64,000 bases of DNA from Saprospiraceae bacterium (GTDB lineage Bacteria; Bacteroidota; Bacteroidia; Chitinophagales; Saprospiraceae): contig JADKBV010000001.1 in the NCBI GenBank assembly GCA_016714895.1, positions 496,001-560,000 on the forward strand, given 5' to 3'. How positions within the stretch are numbered: the first letter of the stretch is position 1; each line of letters begins with the position of its first letter. Under the pieces are notes generated by a model. The model searched no databases, was not told where the DNA came from, and worked only from the letters and a program-made list of their open reading frames with translations. A program made the position numbers and the translations under genes. Positions 26,186 through 35,306 of the stretch are shown here, one piece after another.

Positions 26186-26924
26186 TACTTCATACATCAT
26201 CAAATTTACTTTGGTCATGACAGTTATTGTGGCCCTGGTATTATCCCTTTTAGTTTCCGGACTCAAGGAAGTACATACTGAAAATGAATCCGTATATAAT
26301 AAAAAAGGGATTTTGTCTGCTGTTTCCGCACAGTTAGGCAAAGACATCAATGCAATGGACAACAAAGAAGTTCAGGAACTTTTTTCAACAAGTATTGATC
26401 AGAAAGTGATTAACCTCAAAGGAGAAATAATCTCACCTGAAGATCTTAAGGCAAAGACCGGAACTTCTGAAGCTGTGGATATTGATTGGGGAAAACAGAT
26501 TAAAAAGCCTGAAAACGAGAGGCTTTTACCTGTATTTACGTACAAGTCCAAAGACAATAAAGAATATAATATTTTGTATGTCAGAGGTAAAGGTCTATGG
26601 GACGAAATCTGGGGTTATATTGCTTTTGAAAATGACTGGAACACAATAGCAGGTCAGGCTTTCGACCATAAAGGAGAAACGCCTGGGCTTGGAGCTGAAA
26701 TCAAAGACAATAAAGCTTGGTACGGCCAGTTTACAGGCAGAAAAATATATTCCTCTGATGGAACATTTAAATCAGTTTCGGTTGTGAAAGGTGGTGTTAA
26801 AATACCTGACCATCAGGTAGATGCCATCTCTGGTGCCACTATTACAGCAAAAGGTGTGGATGAAATGATGAAAAGAGGATTGAAGTATTACGAGTCTTAT
26901 ATTCAAAAAAATAAAAAATCTTAA
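26178..26924 (+). CDS. nqrC: Na+-translocating NADH:quinone reductase subunit C
   Basis: 248 residues: one N-terminal membrane helix (about 5-28) and a periplasmic domain with the second covalent FMN site, DAISGATITAKGVD, acceptor threonine about residue 221. GETPGLGAEI is also typical of the family. The GTG start at 26178 overlaps nqrB by 8 bp, suggesting translational coupling; nqrD follows 1 bp after its stop. Confidence 0.95.
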   Translation: MFSTSYIIKFTLVMTVIVALVLSLLVSGLKEVHTENESVYNKKGILSAVSAQLGKDINAMDNKEVQELFSTSIDQKVINLKGEIISPEDLKAKTGTSEAVDIDWGKQIKKPENERLLPVFTYKSKDNKEYNILYVRGKGLWDEIWGYIAFENDWNTIAGQAFDHKGETPGLGAEIKDNKAWYGQFTGRKIYSSDGTFKSVSVVKGGVKIPDHQVDAISGATITAKGVDEMMKRGLKYYESYIQKNKKS

Positions 26925-26925
26925 T

Positions 26926-27627
26926 ATGGCTGAAGTTCAAATACCCGTAAAGTCAGAAAGTTCTGTTTTCTCATTTGGGAAAGCAGAAAAAAGGCTTATA
27001 ACCGACCCATTAAGTGACAACAACCCGATTACTGTTCAGGTATTAGGTGTGTGTTCTGCGTTGGCGGTGACTACATTGGTGTCAAAAGCATTGGTTATGG
27101 GAATAGCTGTAATTTTTGTTACTGCTTTTTCAAATCTTTTTACCTCCATGTTAAGAGAATACATACCGAAGTCAGTCAGAATGATTGTACAGTTGGTCAT
27201 TATTGCTTTTTTAGTTACCGTAGTTGAACTCATCCTAAAAGCGGTCAATTACCCAATATGGAAGGAATTGTCTGTTTTTATTGGCCTGATCATTACCAAC
27301 TGTATATTAATGGGAAGATTAGAGGCATTTGCAATGGGCAACAAACCCTGGAGATCTTTTCTTGATGGTATTGGAAATGGACTGGGATATGGAATTATTT
27401 TAGTTATGGTAGCCGTTTTCAGAGAATTATTTGGCAAAGGCTCGTTGATGGATTTTAAAATTATAGGTCCAACTTCAGAATATGTTTTGAATACTATGGA
27501 AATATCCTGGCTTAGCTGGTATGCACCAAACAACCTGGCCATTTTATCTCCTGCAGCGATGTTTATCATAGCAATCATTATCTGGGTTCAAAGAAGCAGA
27601 AATCCTAAATTAGTAGATATTTCTTAA
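26926..27627 (+). CDS. nqrD: Na+-translocating NADH:quinone reductase subunit D
   Basis: 233-residue integral membrane protein with six predicted helices, sister of NqrE and RnfA/E. Family segments are DPLSDNNPITVQVLGVCSALAV, VRMIVQLVIIAFLVTVVE, TNCILMGRLEAFAM and DGIGNGLGYG. The ends of the half-helices contain the conserved cysteines (GVCSALAV, TNCILMG) that ligate the intramembrane Fe-S cluster with NqrE. Confidence 0.96.
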   Translation: MAEVQIPVKSESSVFSFGKAEKRLITDPLSDNNPITVQVLGVCSALAVTTLVSKALVMGIAVIFVTAFSNLFTSMLREYIPKSVRMIVQLVIIAFLVTVVELILKAVNYPIWKELSVFIGLIITNCILMGRLEAFAMGNKPWRSFLDGIGNGLGYGIILVMVAVFRELFGKGSLMDFKIIGPTSEYVLNTMEISWLSWYAPNNLAILSPAAMFIIAIIIWVQRSRNPKLVDIS

Positions 27628-27645
27628 CAGAAAATAAAATTAATC

Positions 27646-28250
27646 ATGAGCGACATAATCAATATATTTATCAAATCAGCATTTATTGAAAATCTGGCCC
27701 TTTCCTATTTTTTGGGCATGTGCTCCTTTCTTGCTGTATCAAAAAGTGTTAAAACAGCTTTAGGTCTTGGTATTGCCGTTGTTTTTGTACAAGGTATTAC
27801 TATGCCAATCAACTGGTTAATTGACCACTATCTTTTGGGCGAAGCAGGTATTTTGGAATGGATCTGACATTTCTAAGGTTTATTATCTTTATTTCAACTA
27901 TTGCTGCCCTTGTTCAGTTGGTTGAAATGGTAGTTGAAAAGGTTTCCCCATCATTATACAATTCTTTAGGTATTTTCCTTCCTTTGATTACAGTAAACTG
28001 TGCTATTCTTGGTGGTTCTTTATTTATGATTTCCAAAGAATATAATTTTGCACAATCTGTATCCTTTGGTTTAGGAGGTGGAATCGGATGGGCTTTAGCC
28101 ATAGTTGCCATAGCTGGTATACGTGAAAAACTGTCATATTCACAAGTACCACCAGCTTTAAGGGGTCTTGGTATGGCATTTTTTTTAACAGGCCTTATGG
28201 GAATGGCATTTATGGGTTTAATGGGAATCGATCCTGCTGCTTTTAAATAA
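27646..28250 (+). CDS. nqrE: Na+-translocating NADH:quinone reductase subunit E, single-base frameshift
   Basis: Six-helix membrane subunit paired with NqrD. The first frame encodes FIENLALSYFLGMCSFLAVSKSVKTALGLG and stops at 27867; the second, from about 27858, encodes MDLTFLRFIIFISTIAALVQ to the end, including PLITVNCAILGG and IVAIAGIREKLSYSQVPPALRGLG. One missing A at GGAATG (27855-27860) explains the break: with it, GILE joins MDLTF and the protein is 201 residues, the normal NqrE length. The cluster cysteines (GMCSFLAV, VNCAILG) are intact. The rest of the operon is complete, so an assembly error is likely. Confidence 0.94.
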
Positions 28251-28265
28251 TAAAAATTCAAAACA

Positions 28266-29588
28266 ATGTTTGTATTATTATCTATCATTGTATTTTCAGT
28301 CATTATTCTGGGTCTTTCATATCTGTTGATTTATGCCAGAAAAAAATTAGTTCCACAAGGTGAAGTTAAAATCATCATAAACGGGGACGAAGAAAATCCT
28401 ATCCTGGCTCAACCCGGATCTTCATTACTTTCAAGTTTGGGTGACAAAAATATATTTTTACCTTCAGCTTGCGGTGGTGGTGGTACTTGTGCGATGTGTG
28501 AATGCCACGTCTATGAAGGCGGAGGAGACGTATTGCCTACTGAGATGAACCACCTTACAAGAAAGGAGGCTGCTGAAGGTATGAGGCTTGCTTGTCAGGT
28601 TAAAGTTCGTCAGGATATGAAAATAGGTATTCCTGAAGAAATTTTCGGTATTAAAAAATGGGAATGTGAAGTTATTTCCAATTATAATGTGGCAACATAT
28701 ATTAAAGAATTTATTGTAAGATTACCTGAAGGCGAACATCTGGATTTTCAGGCAGGAGGATATATTCAAATTGACGTACCTCCTTGTACCGTAGAATATA
28801 AAGATATTGATATCACAGCACACCCTAAATATCACGACAGACCTGATAAATTTCAGGAAGATTGGGATCACAGTCAGATGTGGGGTTTAAAAATGGTCAA
28901 CGATGAGCCTATATTCAGAGCTTATTCAATGTCCAACCACCCGGCAGAAGGAAATATCGTGTCTTTGACCATCCGTATTGCTCCCCCACCCTTTAAATTT
29001 AAAGTTGGTGCCGACGGAAAAAGAGTTTGGGATGGCTATGAAGCAGTTAATCCGGGTATTTGTTCTTCATTTATATTTTCAAAAAAACCTGGTGATAAGG
29101 TAACTATTTCAGGTCCTTACGGAGAATTTTTCATCAAACCAACCAATGCAGAGATGTTATATATTGGTGGTGGTGCTGGTATGGCTCCGATGAGATCACA
29201 TCTATATCATTTGTTTCAAACAGTAAAAACAGGAAGAAAAGTTACTTTTTTCTACGGTGGCCGAACCAAAAAAGAGCTTTTTTACGTAGAAGAATTCAGA
29301 GAAATCGAGAAAAATTTTCCAAACTTCAGGTTTGCAGTTGCTTTAGACAATCCGTTACCGGAAGATAACTGGACGCTTAAAAAAGATCTCAATGATCCTG
29401 AAGGTGACGGTTTCAAAGGATTTGTACACAACGTTGTAATCCAGGAATATCTGAGTAAACATCCTGCTCCGGAAGAGGTAGAATTGTATTTCTGCGGACC
29501 TCCTTTGATGAACCAATCAGTCCTGAAAATGGCAGATGATTGGGGTATTCCAAAAGAAAATGTAGCTTTCGACGATTTCGGAGGGTAA
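28266..29588 (+). CDS. nqrF: Na+-translocating NADH:quinone reductase subunit F
   Basis: NADH-oxidising entry subunit, 440 residues: one N-terminal membrane helix (about 2-22), a 2Fe-2S ferredoxin domain (about 35-125) with cysteines in SACGGGGTCAMCECHV and RLACQVKV, an FAD-binding domain (RAYSMSNHPAEG) and an NAD-binding domain (YIGGGAGMAPMRSHLYHL, FYGGRTKKEL, YFCGPPLMNQSV). It ends in the conserved DDFGG. It is the last gene of the operon and is followed by a strong terminator. Confidence 0.97.
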   Translation: MFVLLSIIVFSVIILGLSYLLIYARKKLVPQGEVKIIINGDEENPILAQPGSSLLSSLGDKNIFLPSACGGGGTCAMCECHVYEGGGDVLPTEMNHLTRKEAAEGMRLACQVKVRQDMKIGIPEEIFGIKKWECEVISNYNVATYIKEFIVRLPEGEHLDFQAGGYIQIDVPPCTVEYKDIDITAHPKYHDRPDKFQEDWDHSQMWGLKMVNDEPIFRAYSMSNHPAEGNIVSLTIRIAPPPFKFKVGADGKRVWDGYEAVNPGICSSFIFSKKPGDKVTISGPYGEFFIKPTNAEMLYIGGGAGMAPMRSHLYHLFQTVKTGRKVTFFYGGRTKKELFYVEEFREIEKNFPNFRFAVALDNPLPEDNWTLKKDLNDPEGDGFKGFVHNVVIQEYLSKHPAPEEVELYFCGPPLMNQSVLKMADDWGIPKENVAFDDFGG

Positions 29589-29602
29589 TCATAAAAGTAG
29601 AT

Positions 29603-29635
29603 AAAAAGGCATTCTATATAAGAATGCCTTTTTTA
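29603..29635 (+). terminator. Intrinsic terminator of the nqr operon
   Basis: Stem AAAAAGGCATTCT (29603-29615) with AGAATGCCTTTTT (29621-29633), 5-nt loop, followed by more T. It lies 14 bp after nqrF. Confidence 0.88.
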
Positions 29636-29697
29636 TTTTAGTGAATCAAAGTTTCGGTTTAATATAAAATGTATCTTGCAGCATTAAATAGAATGAT

Positions 29698-29985
29698 ATG
29701 AATTGGGATATTATAGAGATCATCATTATCGGGGCTGTCTGTGGTTATGTTGCAAGCAGAATCCTTGGAGGTGAGGGATTTGGACTTTTAGGTAATATAT
29801 TTATTGGTGTCGCAGGAGGCTGGATAGGCAACGCATTGATAAAACATTTTTCTGTGAGTCTTCCCCAAGGATTAATCGGAAGAATTGTATTTACGATAGG
29901 TGGTGCCATTGTATTGATCGTATTGCTGGAGTTGATAAAAAAGGTTTTTTTATCTAAGCCAAACTCAACAAGAAGAAGACGGTGA
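29698..29985 (+). CDS. GlsB/YeaQ/YmgE-family small membrane protein
   Basis: 95 residues with three hydrophobic segments (about 5-20, 28-47, 60-82) and the glycine-rich pattern of this family: IIGAVCGYVASRILGGEGFGLLGNIFIGVAGGWIGN. These are inner-membrane proteins linked to general stress in other bacteria, with no established biochemical role; the older name transglycosylase-associated protein has little support. It ends in an Arg-rich tail (TRRRR) and overlaps the galM GTG start by 4 bp. Confidence 0.85.
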   Translation: MNWDIIEIIIIGAVCGYVASRILGGEGFGLLGNIFIGVAGGWIGNALIKHFSVSLPQGLIGRIVFTIGGAIVLIVLLELIKKVFLSKPNSTRRRR

Positions 29986-31031
29986 ATTGGAAAAAATCAT
30001 TGGTTGGATCTGTCGGGTCAAAAAACATTTATCAGCTTGAATGTACCAACATACAAGGTCAAACCGTTCAGATTTTAAATTATGGTGGTATAGTTCACCG
30101 TTGGTTGGTACCGTTAAAACATAATGGAACTATACATGACATCCTGTTGGGCAAAGATGATTTGGCAGGTTATATGTCAGATCAGGCTAATTTCGGTTGT
30201 ATTATAGGCAGATATGCAAACAGAATTTCGGAAGGTAATCTGGTGATTGGCGATCATACTTTTTTATTGAGCCGTAACCTTAATGGTCATCATTTACACG
30301 GAGGTTTTGATGGTTTTGGAAAAAAGGTCTGGAACATTTCTGATTTTTATGAAGAAACTGATTCTGCCACTATCCTATTGACATACGAAAGTCCTGATGG
30401 AGAAGAAGGTTATCCCGGAAATCTGAAGACAGAAGTTCGTTATACCTTCACAGATCAAAATGAACTCATAATCAGGTTCAAAGCTGAAAGTGATAAAGAC
30501 ACCGTTTGTAATCTGACGAATCATAATTATTTTAACCTGGGCAATAAGACAGACATTCTGGATCACGAACTTCAGATTATGGCATCCCAAATTACTGAAA
30601 CAGACAATGACCTGATTCCAACGGGCAGGTTAAAAGAAGTAAAAAACACTGTATATGATTTTTTACAAATGAGACCAATTGATTGGAGAGAATATCAGGA
30701 TATTGATTCAATAAAGAAACAAAACGGTTATGACAATAATTTTATAACCCAACATAGAGCTAATTATGAAAAACATCCTGTAGCCATTATTAGAGAAAGG
30801 AAAAACAATTTGAAACTCGAGGTCTATTCTTCCAAACCAGGATTACAACTCTACACAGGAAATTGGTTGGAAGGCATTCAAGGAAAAAATAATACCACGT
30901 ATAAAAATAATGCAGGATTATGTCTGGAATCACAATTTTATCCTGACAGCCCGAATCAACCAACATTTCCTGAGGCTAAACTAATTGCCGGACAAACCTA
31001 TCATCATTATCTGAAATACAAATTGATTTAA
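29982..31031 (+). CDS. galM: Aldose 1-epimerase (mutarotase)
   Basis: Interconverts alpha and beta anomers of hexoses such as galactose and glucose. The 349 residues match GalM length. Catalytic histidine in LTNHNYFNLG and the catalytic glutamate in LCLESQFYPDSPNQP are visible, as are GRYANRISEG and NGHHLHGGFDGFGKKVW. The start is GTG, overlapping the previous stop (GTGA). There is no signal peptide, so it acts in the cytoplasm. No other gal genes are close. Confidence 0.92.
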   Translation: MNWKKSLVGSVGSKNIYQLECTNIQGQTVQILNYGGIVHRWLVPLKHNGTIHDILLGKDDLAGYMSDQANFGCIIGRYANRISEGNLVIGDHTFLLSRNLNGHHLHGGFDGFGKKVWNISDFYEETDSATILLTYESPDGEEGYPGNLKTEVRYTFTDQNELIIRFKAESDKDTVCNLTNHNYFNLGNKTDILDHELQIMASQITETDNDLIPTGRLKEVKNTVYDFLQMRPIDWREYQDIDSIKKQNGYDNNFITQHRANYEKHPVAIIRERKNNLKLEVYSSKPGLQLYTGNWLEGIQGKNNTTYKNNAGLCLESQFYPDSPNQPTFPEAKLIAGQTYHHYLKYKLI

Positions 31032-31035
31032 ACAT

Positions 31036-31070
31036 AAAAAGCCGGACTTTTTCAAAAGTCCGGCTTTTTT
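31036..31070. terminator. Intrinsic terminator after galM
   Basis: AAAAAGCCGGACTTTT and AAAAGTCCGGCTTTTT form a near-complete inverted repeat with a GC-rich core (GCCGGAC/GTCCGGC), followed by T. It ends galM and, being symmetrical, may also serve the convergent OmpA gene. Confidence 0.87.
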
Positions 31071-31104
31071 ATACCAATAAGTATATTGTCTGATATACCT
31101 TATT

Positions 31105-32016
31105 TTATTTTTTCATTGGTGCTTCATGCAATTTGAAAAATTGATCCAATTTAGGTAAAATCAAAATTTCTGTTCTTCTGTTTTGAGCTCTGCCAGCTGA
31201 AGTACTGTTTTCTGCTTTAGGCACAAATTCACTTCTACCTCCTGCTGTCATTCTTTCAGGAGCAACTTTGTATTTATTTTGTAATGTTCTTACAACTGCT
31301 GTTGCTCTTTTTGCACTTAAATCCCAGTTGTCTGTGACACACTCAGAAGACATCGGAACATTATCTGTATGACCTTCAATAAGAATATCCAAATCTTTCT
31401 GATCATTCAATATAGAAGCGATTTTACTCAAAACAGCTTCGGCCTTTGTATTGATAACAGCACTTGCTGTTTTAAATAACAGGTTGTCAGAAAGAGAAAT
31501 GTATACTACACCTTTTTTAACTTCAATGGTCACATCTGAATCATTAAAATCCTGTAAAGATTTTTTCAAATTCATCGCGAGAGCAAGATTCACTGAATCT
31601 TTGTATTGCATTGTTTTAGTTAAATCCTTGATGTAACTACTTTGATCATTGATAGCTTCCAAAGACTTTTTAATACTTTCAGAACTTGCTCTACTGATAA
31701 CCTGTAAAGAAGACATCTGTTCCAATAAATTTGAATTTGATTTTTTCAACAAATCCAATTGAGCTTCCAATCCTTTGGCTTTAATACCTGCTGCATTGAG
31801 TTCAGCATTCGCTGCAGTCAATTTGGTATTACAATCGGTAAGATTACGGTTTGCATCCAACAATTGAGTTTCCAAATCCTGATTTCTGGTTTCGCATTGT
31901 TTTAACAAGGTTCTTTGAGCATCCAAGGCAGCTTGTGTCTCATTAAACTTTTTTTTGCTTACGCACGAAATGGCTGTGAATGCCATGAATAAAAATAAAA
32001 TTTTTACGGTTCTCAT
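31105..32016 (-). CDS. OmpA-family lipoprotein with coiled-coil stalk
   Basis: 303 residues. Lipoprotein signal MRTVKILFLFMAFTAISC with lipid-modified Cys18, then a long coiled coil (about 25-150) and a C-terminal OmpA/MotB domain (about 165-285). The domain keeps the peptidoglycan-binding residues in IEGHTDNVPM and NWDLSAKRATAVVRTL, and the NRRTEILI end. The layout suggests an outer-membrane-anchored protein that spans part of the periplasm and grips murein. It begins 25 bp downstream of lepA on the same strand, so co-transcription is possible. Confidence 0.92.
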   Translation of the reverse strand: MRTVKILFLFMAFTAISCVSKKKFNETQAALDAQRTLLKQCETRNQDLETQLLDANRNLTDCNTKLTAANAELNAAGIKAKGLEAQLDLLKKSNSNLLEQMSSLQVISRASSESIKKSLEAINDQSSYIKDLTKTMQYKDSVNLALAMNLKKSLQDFNDSDVTIEVKKGVVYISLSDNLLFKTASAVINTKAEAVLSKIASILNDQKDLDILIEGHTDNVPMSSECVTDNWDLSAKRATAVVRTLQNKYKVAPERMTAGGRSEFVPKAENSTSAGRAQNRRTEILILPKLDQFFKLHEAPMKK

Positions 32017-32041
32017 GAAATTACTATTTTGGTTTAAAAAT

Positions 32042-33835
32042 TTAACTATCCAACTTTAATACCTGCAAAAATGCTTTCTGAGGCACTTCTACATTTCCGA
32101 TTTGTCTCATTTTTTTCTTTCCTTTTTTCTGTTTTTCCAATAATTTTCTTTTTCGGCTGATATCCCCGCCATAACATTTGGCAGTAACATCTTTTCTCAA
32201 AGCAGAAATGGTTTCTCTTGCAATGATTTTAGCGCCTATTGAAGCCTGAATGGCTATCATAAATTGTTGTCTCGGCAGTAATTCTTTTAATTTAGAACAA
32301 ATTTTTCTGCCAATATAATCAGCTTTACCTCGGTGTACCAACGATGAAAGAGCATCAACAGGCTCGGCATTTAACCGGATGTCCAGTTTTACCAAATCTG
32401 ATGCTCTGTAATCCAAAGGGCTATAATCAAATGAAGCATATCCTCTTGATATAGATTTCAATCGGTCATAAAAATCAAATACGATTTCAGCCAAAGGCAT
32501 CTCGAAAGTCAGCTCTACCCTTTCCGGAGATAAATAGGTTTGCCTGGTCAATGTACCTCGCTTGTCCATACAAAGGGTCATAATGGCCCCGATATACTCA
32601 GGTTTGGTAATAATCTGAGACCGGATATAGGGTTCTTCAACCTTTTGAACCATCGTCGGGTCCGGCAATTCATTCGGTGTATTAATCGTCACCGGTTCTC
32701 CTTTGTGAGGGTAACAAACATAGGAAACGTTTGGAACGGTTGTAATAACTTCCTGATCAAATTCTCTGGATAATCGTTCCTGTATAATCTCCAGATGCAG
32801 CATACCTAAAAATCCGCACCTGAATCCAAACCCCAAAGCCACTGAAGACTCAGGTTCAAATACCAACGAAGCGTCATTGAGTTGCAATTTCTCCAAAGAG
32901 TCCCTTAAATCTTCAAAATCTTCATTTTCAATCGGATAGATTCCTGCAAATACCATGGGTTTTACCTCTTCAAATCCATGAATTGCTTCGATACATGGGT
33001 GAAGATGATTTGTTATTGTATCACCTACTTTAATTTCTTTAGATTCTTTGATTCCGGTAATGATATATCCGACATTTCCGGCACTTAATTCCTGTTTTGG
33101 AATCTGACTCATCTGCAATATACCGATTTCATCAGCCTCATAAACCTTTCCAGTATTAAAAAATCTGACCGTGTCACCTTTTTTAATGGTTCCGTTTAAA
33201 ATCCTGTAATAAGCTATAACACCTCTGAACGAATTAAAAATAGAATCAAAAATCAATGCCTGCAAAGGAGCACCCGGATCACCTTTCGGTGCAGGAATCC
33301 TTTTTACAATGGCTGCCATGAGCTCCACAATTCCAATACCGGTTTTGCCACTTGCCAGTATGATTTCATCTTTTTTACAACCTATAAGGTCAATCACCTG
33401 ATCCGATACTTCTTCTATCATAGCAGATTCCATATCAACTTTATTCAACACCGGAATGATCTCCAAATCATTTTCAATGGCAAGATATAAATTTGAAATG
33501 GTTTGTGCTTGTATACCCTGTGAAGCGTCCACCAAAAGCAAGGCACCTTCACATGCAGCTATCGACCTGCTCACCTCGTACGAAAAATCAACGTGGCCCG
33601 GAGTATCTATCATGTTAAAGGTATACGTCTCTCCGTCTTCATGATGATAGTACATTTGTATCGCGTGACTTTTGATCGTTATACCTCTCTCCCTTTCGAG
33701 ATCCATGTCATCCAAAGCCTGCGCCTGCATATCTCTTTCTGATATCGTTTTGGTGAATTCGAGCAAACGGTCCGACAAAGTGCTTTTTCCGTGATCAATA
33801 TGAGCGATGACGCAAAAATTCCTGATATTTTTCAT
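32042..33835 (-). CDS. lepA: Elongation factor 4 (LepA), ribosome back-translocase GTPase
   Basis: 597 residues, complete. G1 AHIDHGKST, G2/G3 region ERERGITIKSHAI and DTPGHVDFSYEVSRS, G4 NKVDM and G5 ASGKTGIG are visible, followed by domains II, III and V and the LepA-specific C-terminal domain (GADIS-like CYGGDISRKRKLLEKQKKGKKKMRQIG). It acts on stalled or mis-translocated ribosomes and in 30S assembly. It lies between purM and the OmpA lipoprotein, 22 bp from purM, in a probable purM-lepA-ompA unit. Confidence 0.97.
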   Translation of the reverse strand: MKNIRNFCVIAHIDHGKSTLSDRLLEFTKTISERDMQAQALDDMDLERERGITIKSHAIQMYYHHEDGETYTFNMIDTPGHVDFSYEVSRSIAACEGALLLVDASQGIQAQTISNLYLAIENDLEIIPVLNKVDMESAMIEEVSDQVIDLIGCKKDEIILASGKTGIGIVELMAAIVKRIPAPKGDPGAPLQALIFDSIFNSFRGVIAYYRILNGTIKKGDTVRFFNTGKVYEADEIGILQMSQIPKQELSAGNVGYIITGIKESKEIKVGDTITNHLHPCIEAIHGFEEVKPMVFAGIYPIENEDFEDLRDSLEKLQLNDASLVFEPESSVALGFGFRCGFLGMLHLEIIQERLSREFDQEVITTVPNVSYVCYPHKGEPVTINTPNELPDPTMVQKVEEPYIRSQIITKPEYIGAIMTLCMDKRGTLTRQTYLSPERVELTFEMPLAEIVFDFYDRLKSISRGYASFDYSPLDYRASDLVKLDIRLNAEPVDALSSLVHRGKADYIGRKICSKLKELLPRQQFMIAIQASIGAKIIARETISALRKDVTAKCYGGDISRKRKLLEKQKKGKKKMRQIGNVEVPQKAFLQVLKLDS

Positions 33836-33857
33836 TGTTTATATATAACGTTCTGAA

Positions 33858-35042
33858 TTATTTATATTCTATGGTGTAGTCTTCTGTTTGAATAGTTACG
33901 CCCTGTGTTTCAGAATATTCCACTTTACCGATGATTTGTGCTTGTATATTAAATTTACCCGCAAGTTCGATCATTTTTTGTGCATCCTGTTCTGAAGAAG
34001 TATATGCTTCAAGTCGGTGTCCCATGTTAAAAACTTTGTACATTTCTTCCCAGGTTGACCCTGATTCTTTTTTAATCAGGTCAAATAAAGGAGGAATTGG
34101 CAATAAATTATTTTTTACAACTTTGACATTATTTTGAAGAAATTTTGAAACTTTCGTTTGACCTCCGCCTGAACAATGAATCAATCCGTGAAGATTATCA
34201 CGACATTCTTCCAAAATATTTTTTATCAAAGGCATATACGTTCTGGTAGGTGATAAAACCAATTTTCCAACGGTCATAGAATTACCTTCAATTTCTATTT
34301 GGTCTGTCAGTTTGTAACTGCCGGTATAGGCATATTCTTTATTCATTTCCGCACTGAAACTTTCAGGATATTTATCCCGATAAGAACTGTCAAATACATC
34401 ATGTCTCGCTGATGTCAGACCATTACTTCCTAAACCTCCGTTGTAACTATGTTCGTAAGTTGCCTGTCCGTATGAACTGAACCCCACAATCCAATCTCCT
34501 TCCTGAATATTAATATCCACGACCTGACTCTTAGGAATGCGGCAAAATGTAGTGTATCCTACATCTATGGTTCTCACTATATCTCCAACATCTGCAGTTT
34601 CGCCACCAGCAAGGTACATATGAATACCTAACGATGACATTTTTTCAATAAAGTATTGTGCGTGTTGAATAATGGTTTTGATGACCTCACCAGAAATAAG
34701 ATGTTTGTTTCTTCCAATGGTAGATGAAAGTATAATATGATCAATACAACCTACACAGGCCATATCATCAGTATTCATTACCAAAGCATCTTCAACAATT
34801 CCCTTCCAGACATCGAGGTCTCCGGTTTCTTTCCAATATATATAAGCCAGACTTGTTTTTGTGCCGGCAGTATCCGCGTGCATTACATTACACCATTCCG
34901 GATCAAATGCTGTCAGATCGGGAAGAATTTTACAGAATGCGTTGGGAAATATTCCTTTATCAAGAGACTCAATAGCCTGATGGACTTCGTCTTTTGACGC
35001 TGAAACGCCTCTGTGATGATATCTGAATGTTTGTTCTGACAT
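33858..35042 (-). CDS. purM: Phosphoribosylformylglycinamidine cyclo-ligase (AIR synthetase)
   Basis: Forms aminoimidazole ribonucleotide in purine synthesis. The protein (394 residues) is the Bacteroidota variety, longer than the 345-residue E. coli enzyme. PurM-superfamily features are HADTAGTKTSLAYI, the NTDDMACVGC segment with the Mg/ATP-binding Asp pair, YLAGGETADVGD, VGFSSYGQATYEHSYNGGLGSNGLT, and HCSGGGQTKVSKF. Its 5' side holds a -7 element 19 bp before the ATG. Confidence 0.93.
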   Translation of the reverse strand: MSEQTFRYHHRGVSASKDEVHQAIESLDKGIFPNAFCKILPDLTAFDPEWCNVMHADTAGTKTSLAYIYWKETGDLDVWKGIVEDALVMNTDDMACVGCIDHIILSSTIGRNKHLISGEVIKTIIQHAQYFIEKMSSLGIHMYLAGGETADVGDIVRTIDVGYTTFCRIPKSQVVDINIQEGDWIVGFSSYGQATYEHSYNGGLGSNGLTSARHDVFDSSYRDKYPESFSAEMNKEYAYTGSYKLTDQIEIEGNSMTVGKLVLSPTRTYMPLIKNILEECRDNLHGLIHCSGGGQTKVSKFLQNNVKVVKNNLLPIPPLFDLIKKESGSTWEEMYKVFNMGHRLEAYTSSEQDAQKMIELAGKFNIQAQIIGKVEYSETQGVTIQTEDYTIEYK

Positions 35043-35061
35043 GGATTTCTGAAAATAGGTG

Positions 35062-35069
35062 CAAAATTA
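35062..35069 (-). promoter_or_regulatory. -7 element for purM (TAATTTTG on minus strand)
   Basis: On the minus strand TAATTTTG matches TAnnTTTG, 19 bp before the purM start, giving a short leader for the purM-lepA-ompA unit. Confidence 0.5.
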
Positions 35070-35189
35070 CAACTTTTTCTTATATAACGGCAGAGTTTTA
35101 AGGATTTAATCCTTTGAAGACCTATGGAAAAATCAATAAGGCATGACCAAATCCTAAATAATGCATTTTTCAATATCGGTCTTTTTTTG

Positions 35190-35197
35190 TAATTTTG
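35190..35197 (+). promoter_or_regulatory. -7 element (TAATTTTG) upstream of trhO
   Basis: Matches TAnnTTTG but lies about 110 bp before the ATG at 35307, so the leader would be longer than at other genes here. I see no folded element in the leader. Confidence 0.35.
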
Positions 35198-35306
35198 TGC
35201 CTAAACAGTGACAGAGGTTGTTTTTTATGCATAAAATAAACCATTCATTGAAAATTTACACATCATTTTTGAATCACCGTTTCCTGCAAAAACGTTAAAA
35301 TTCACC

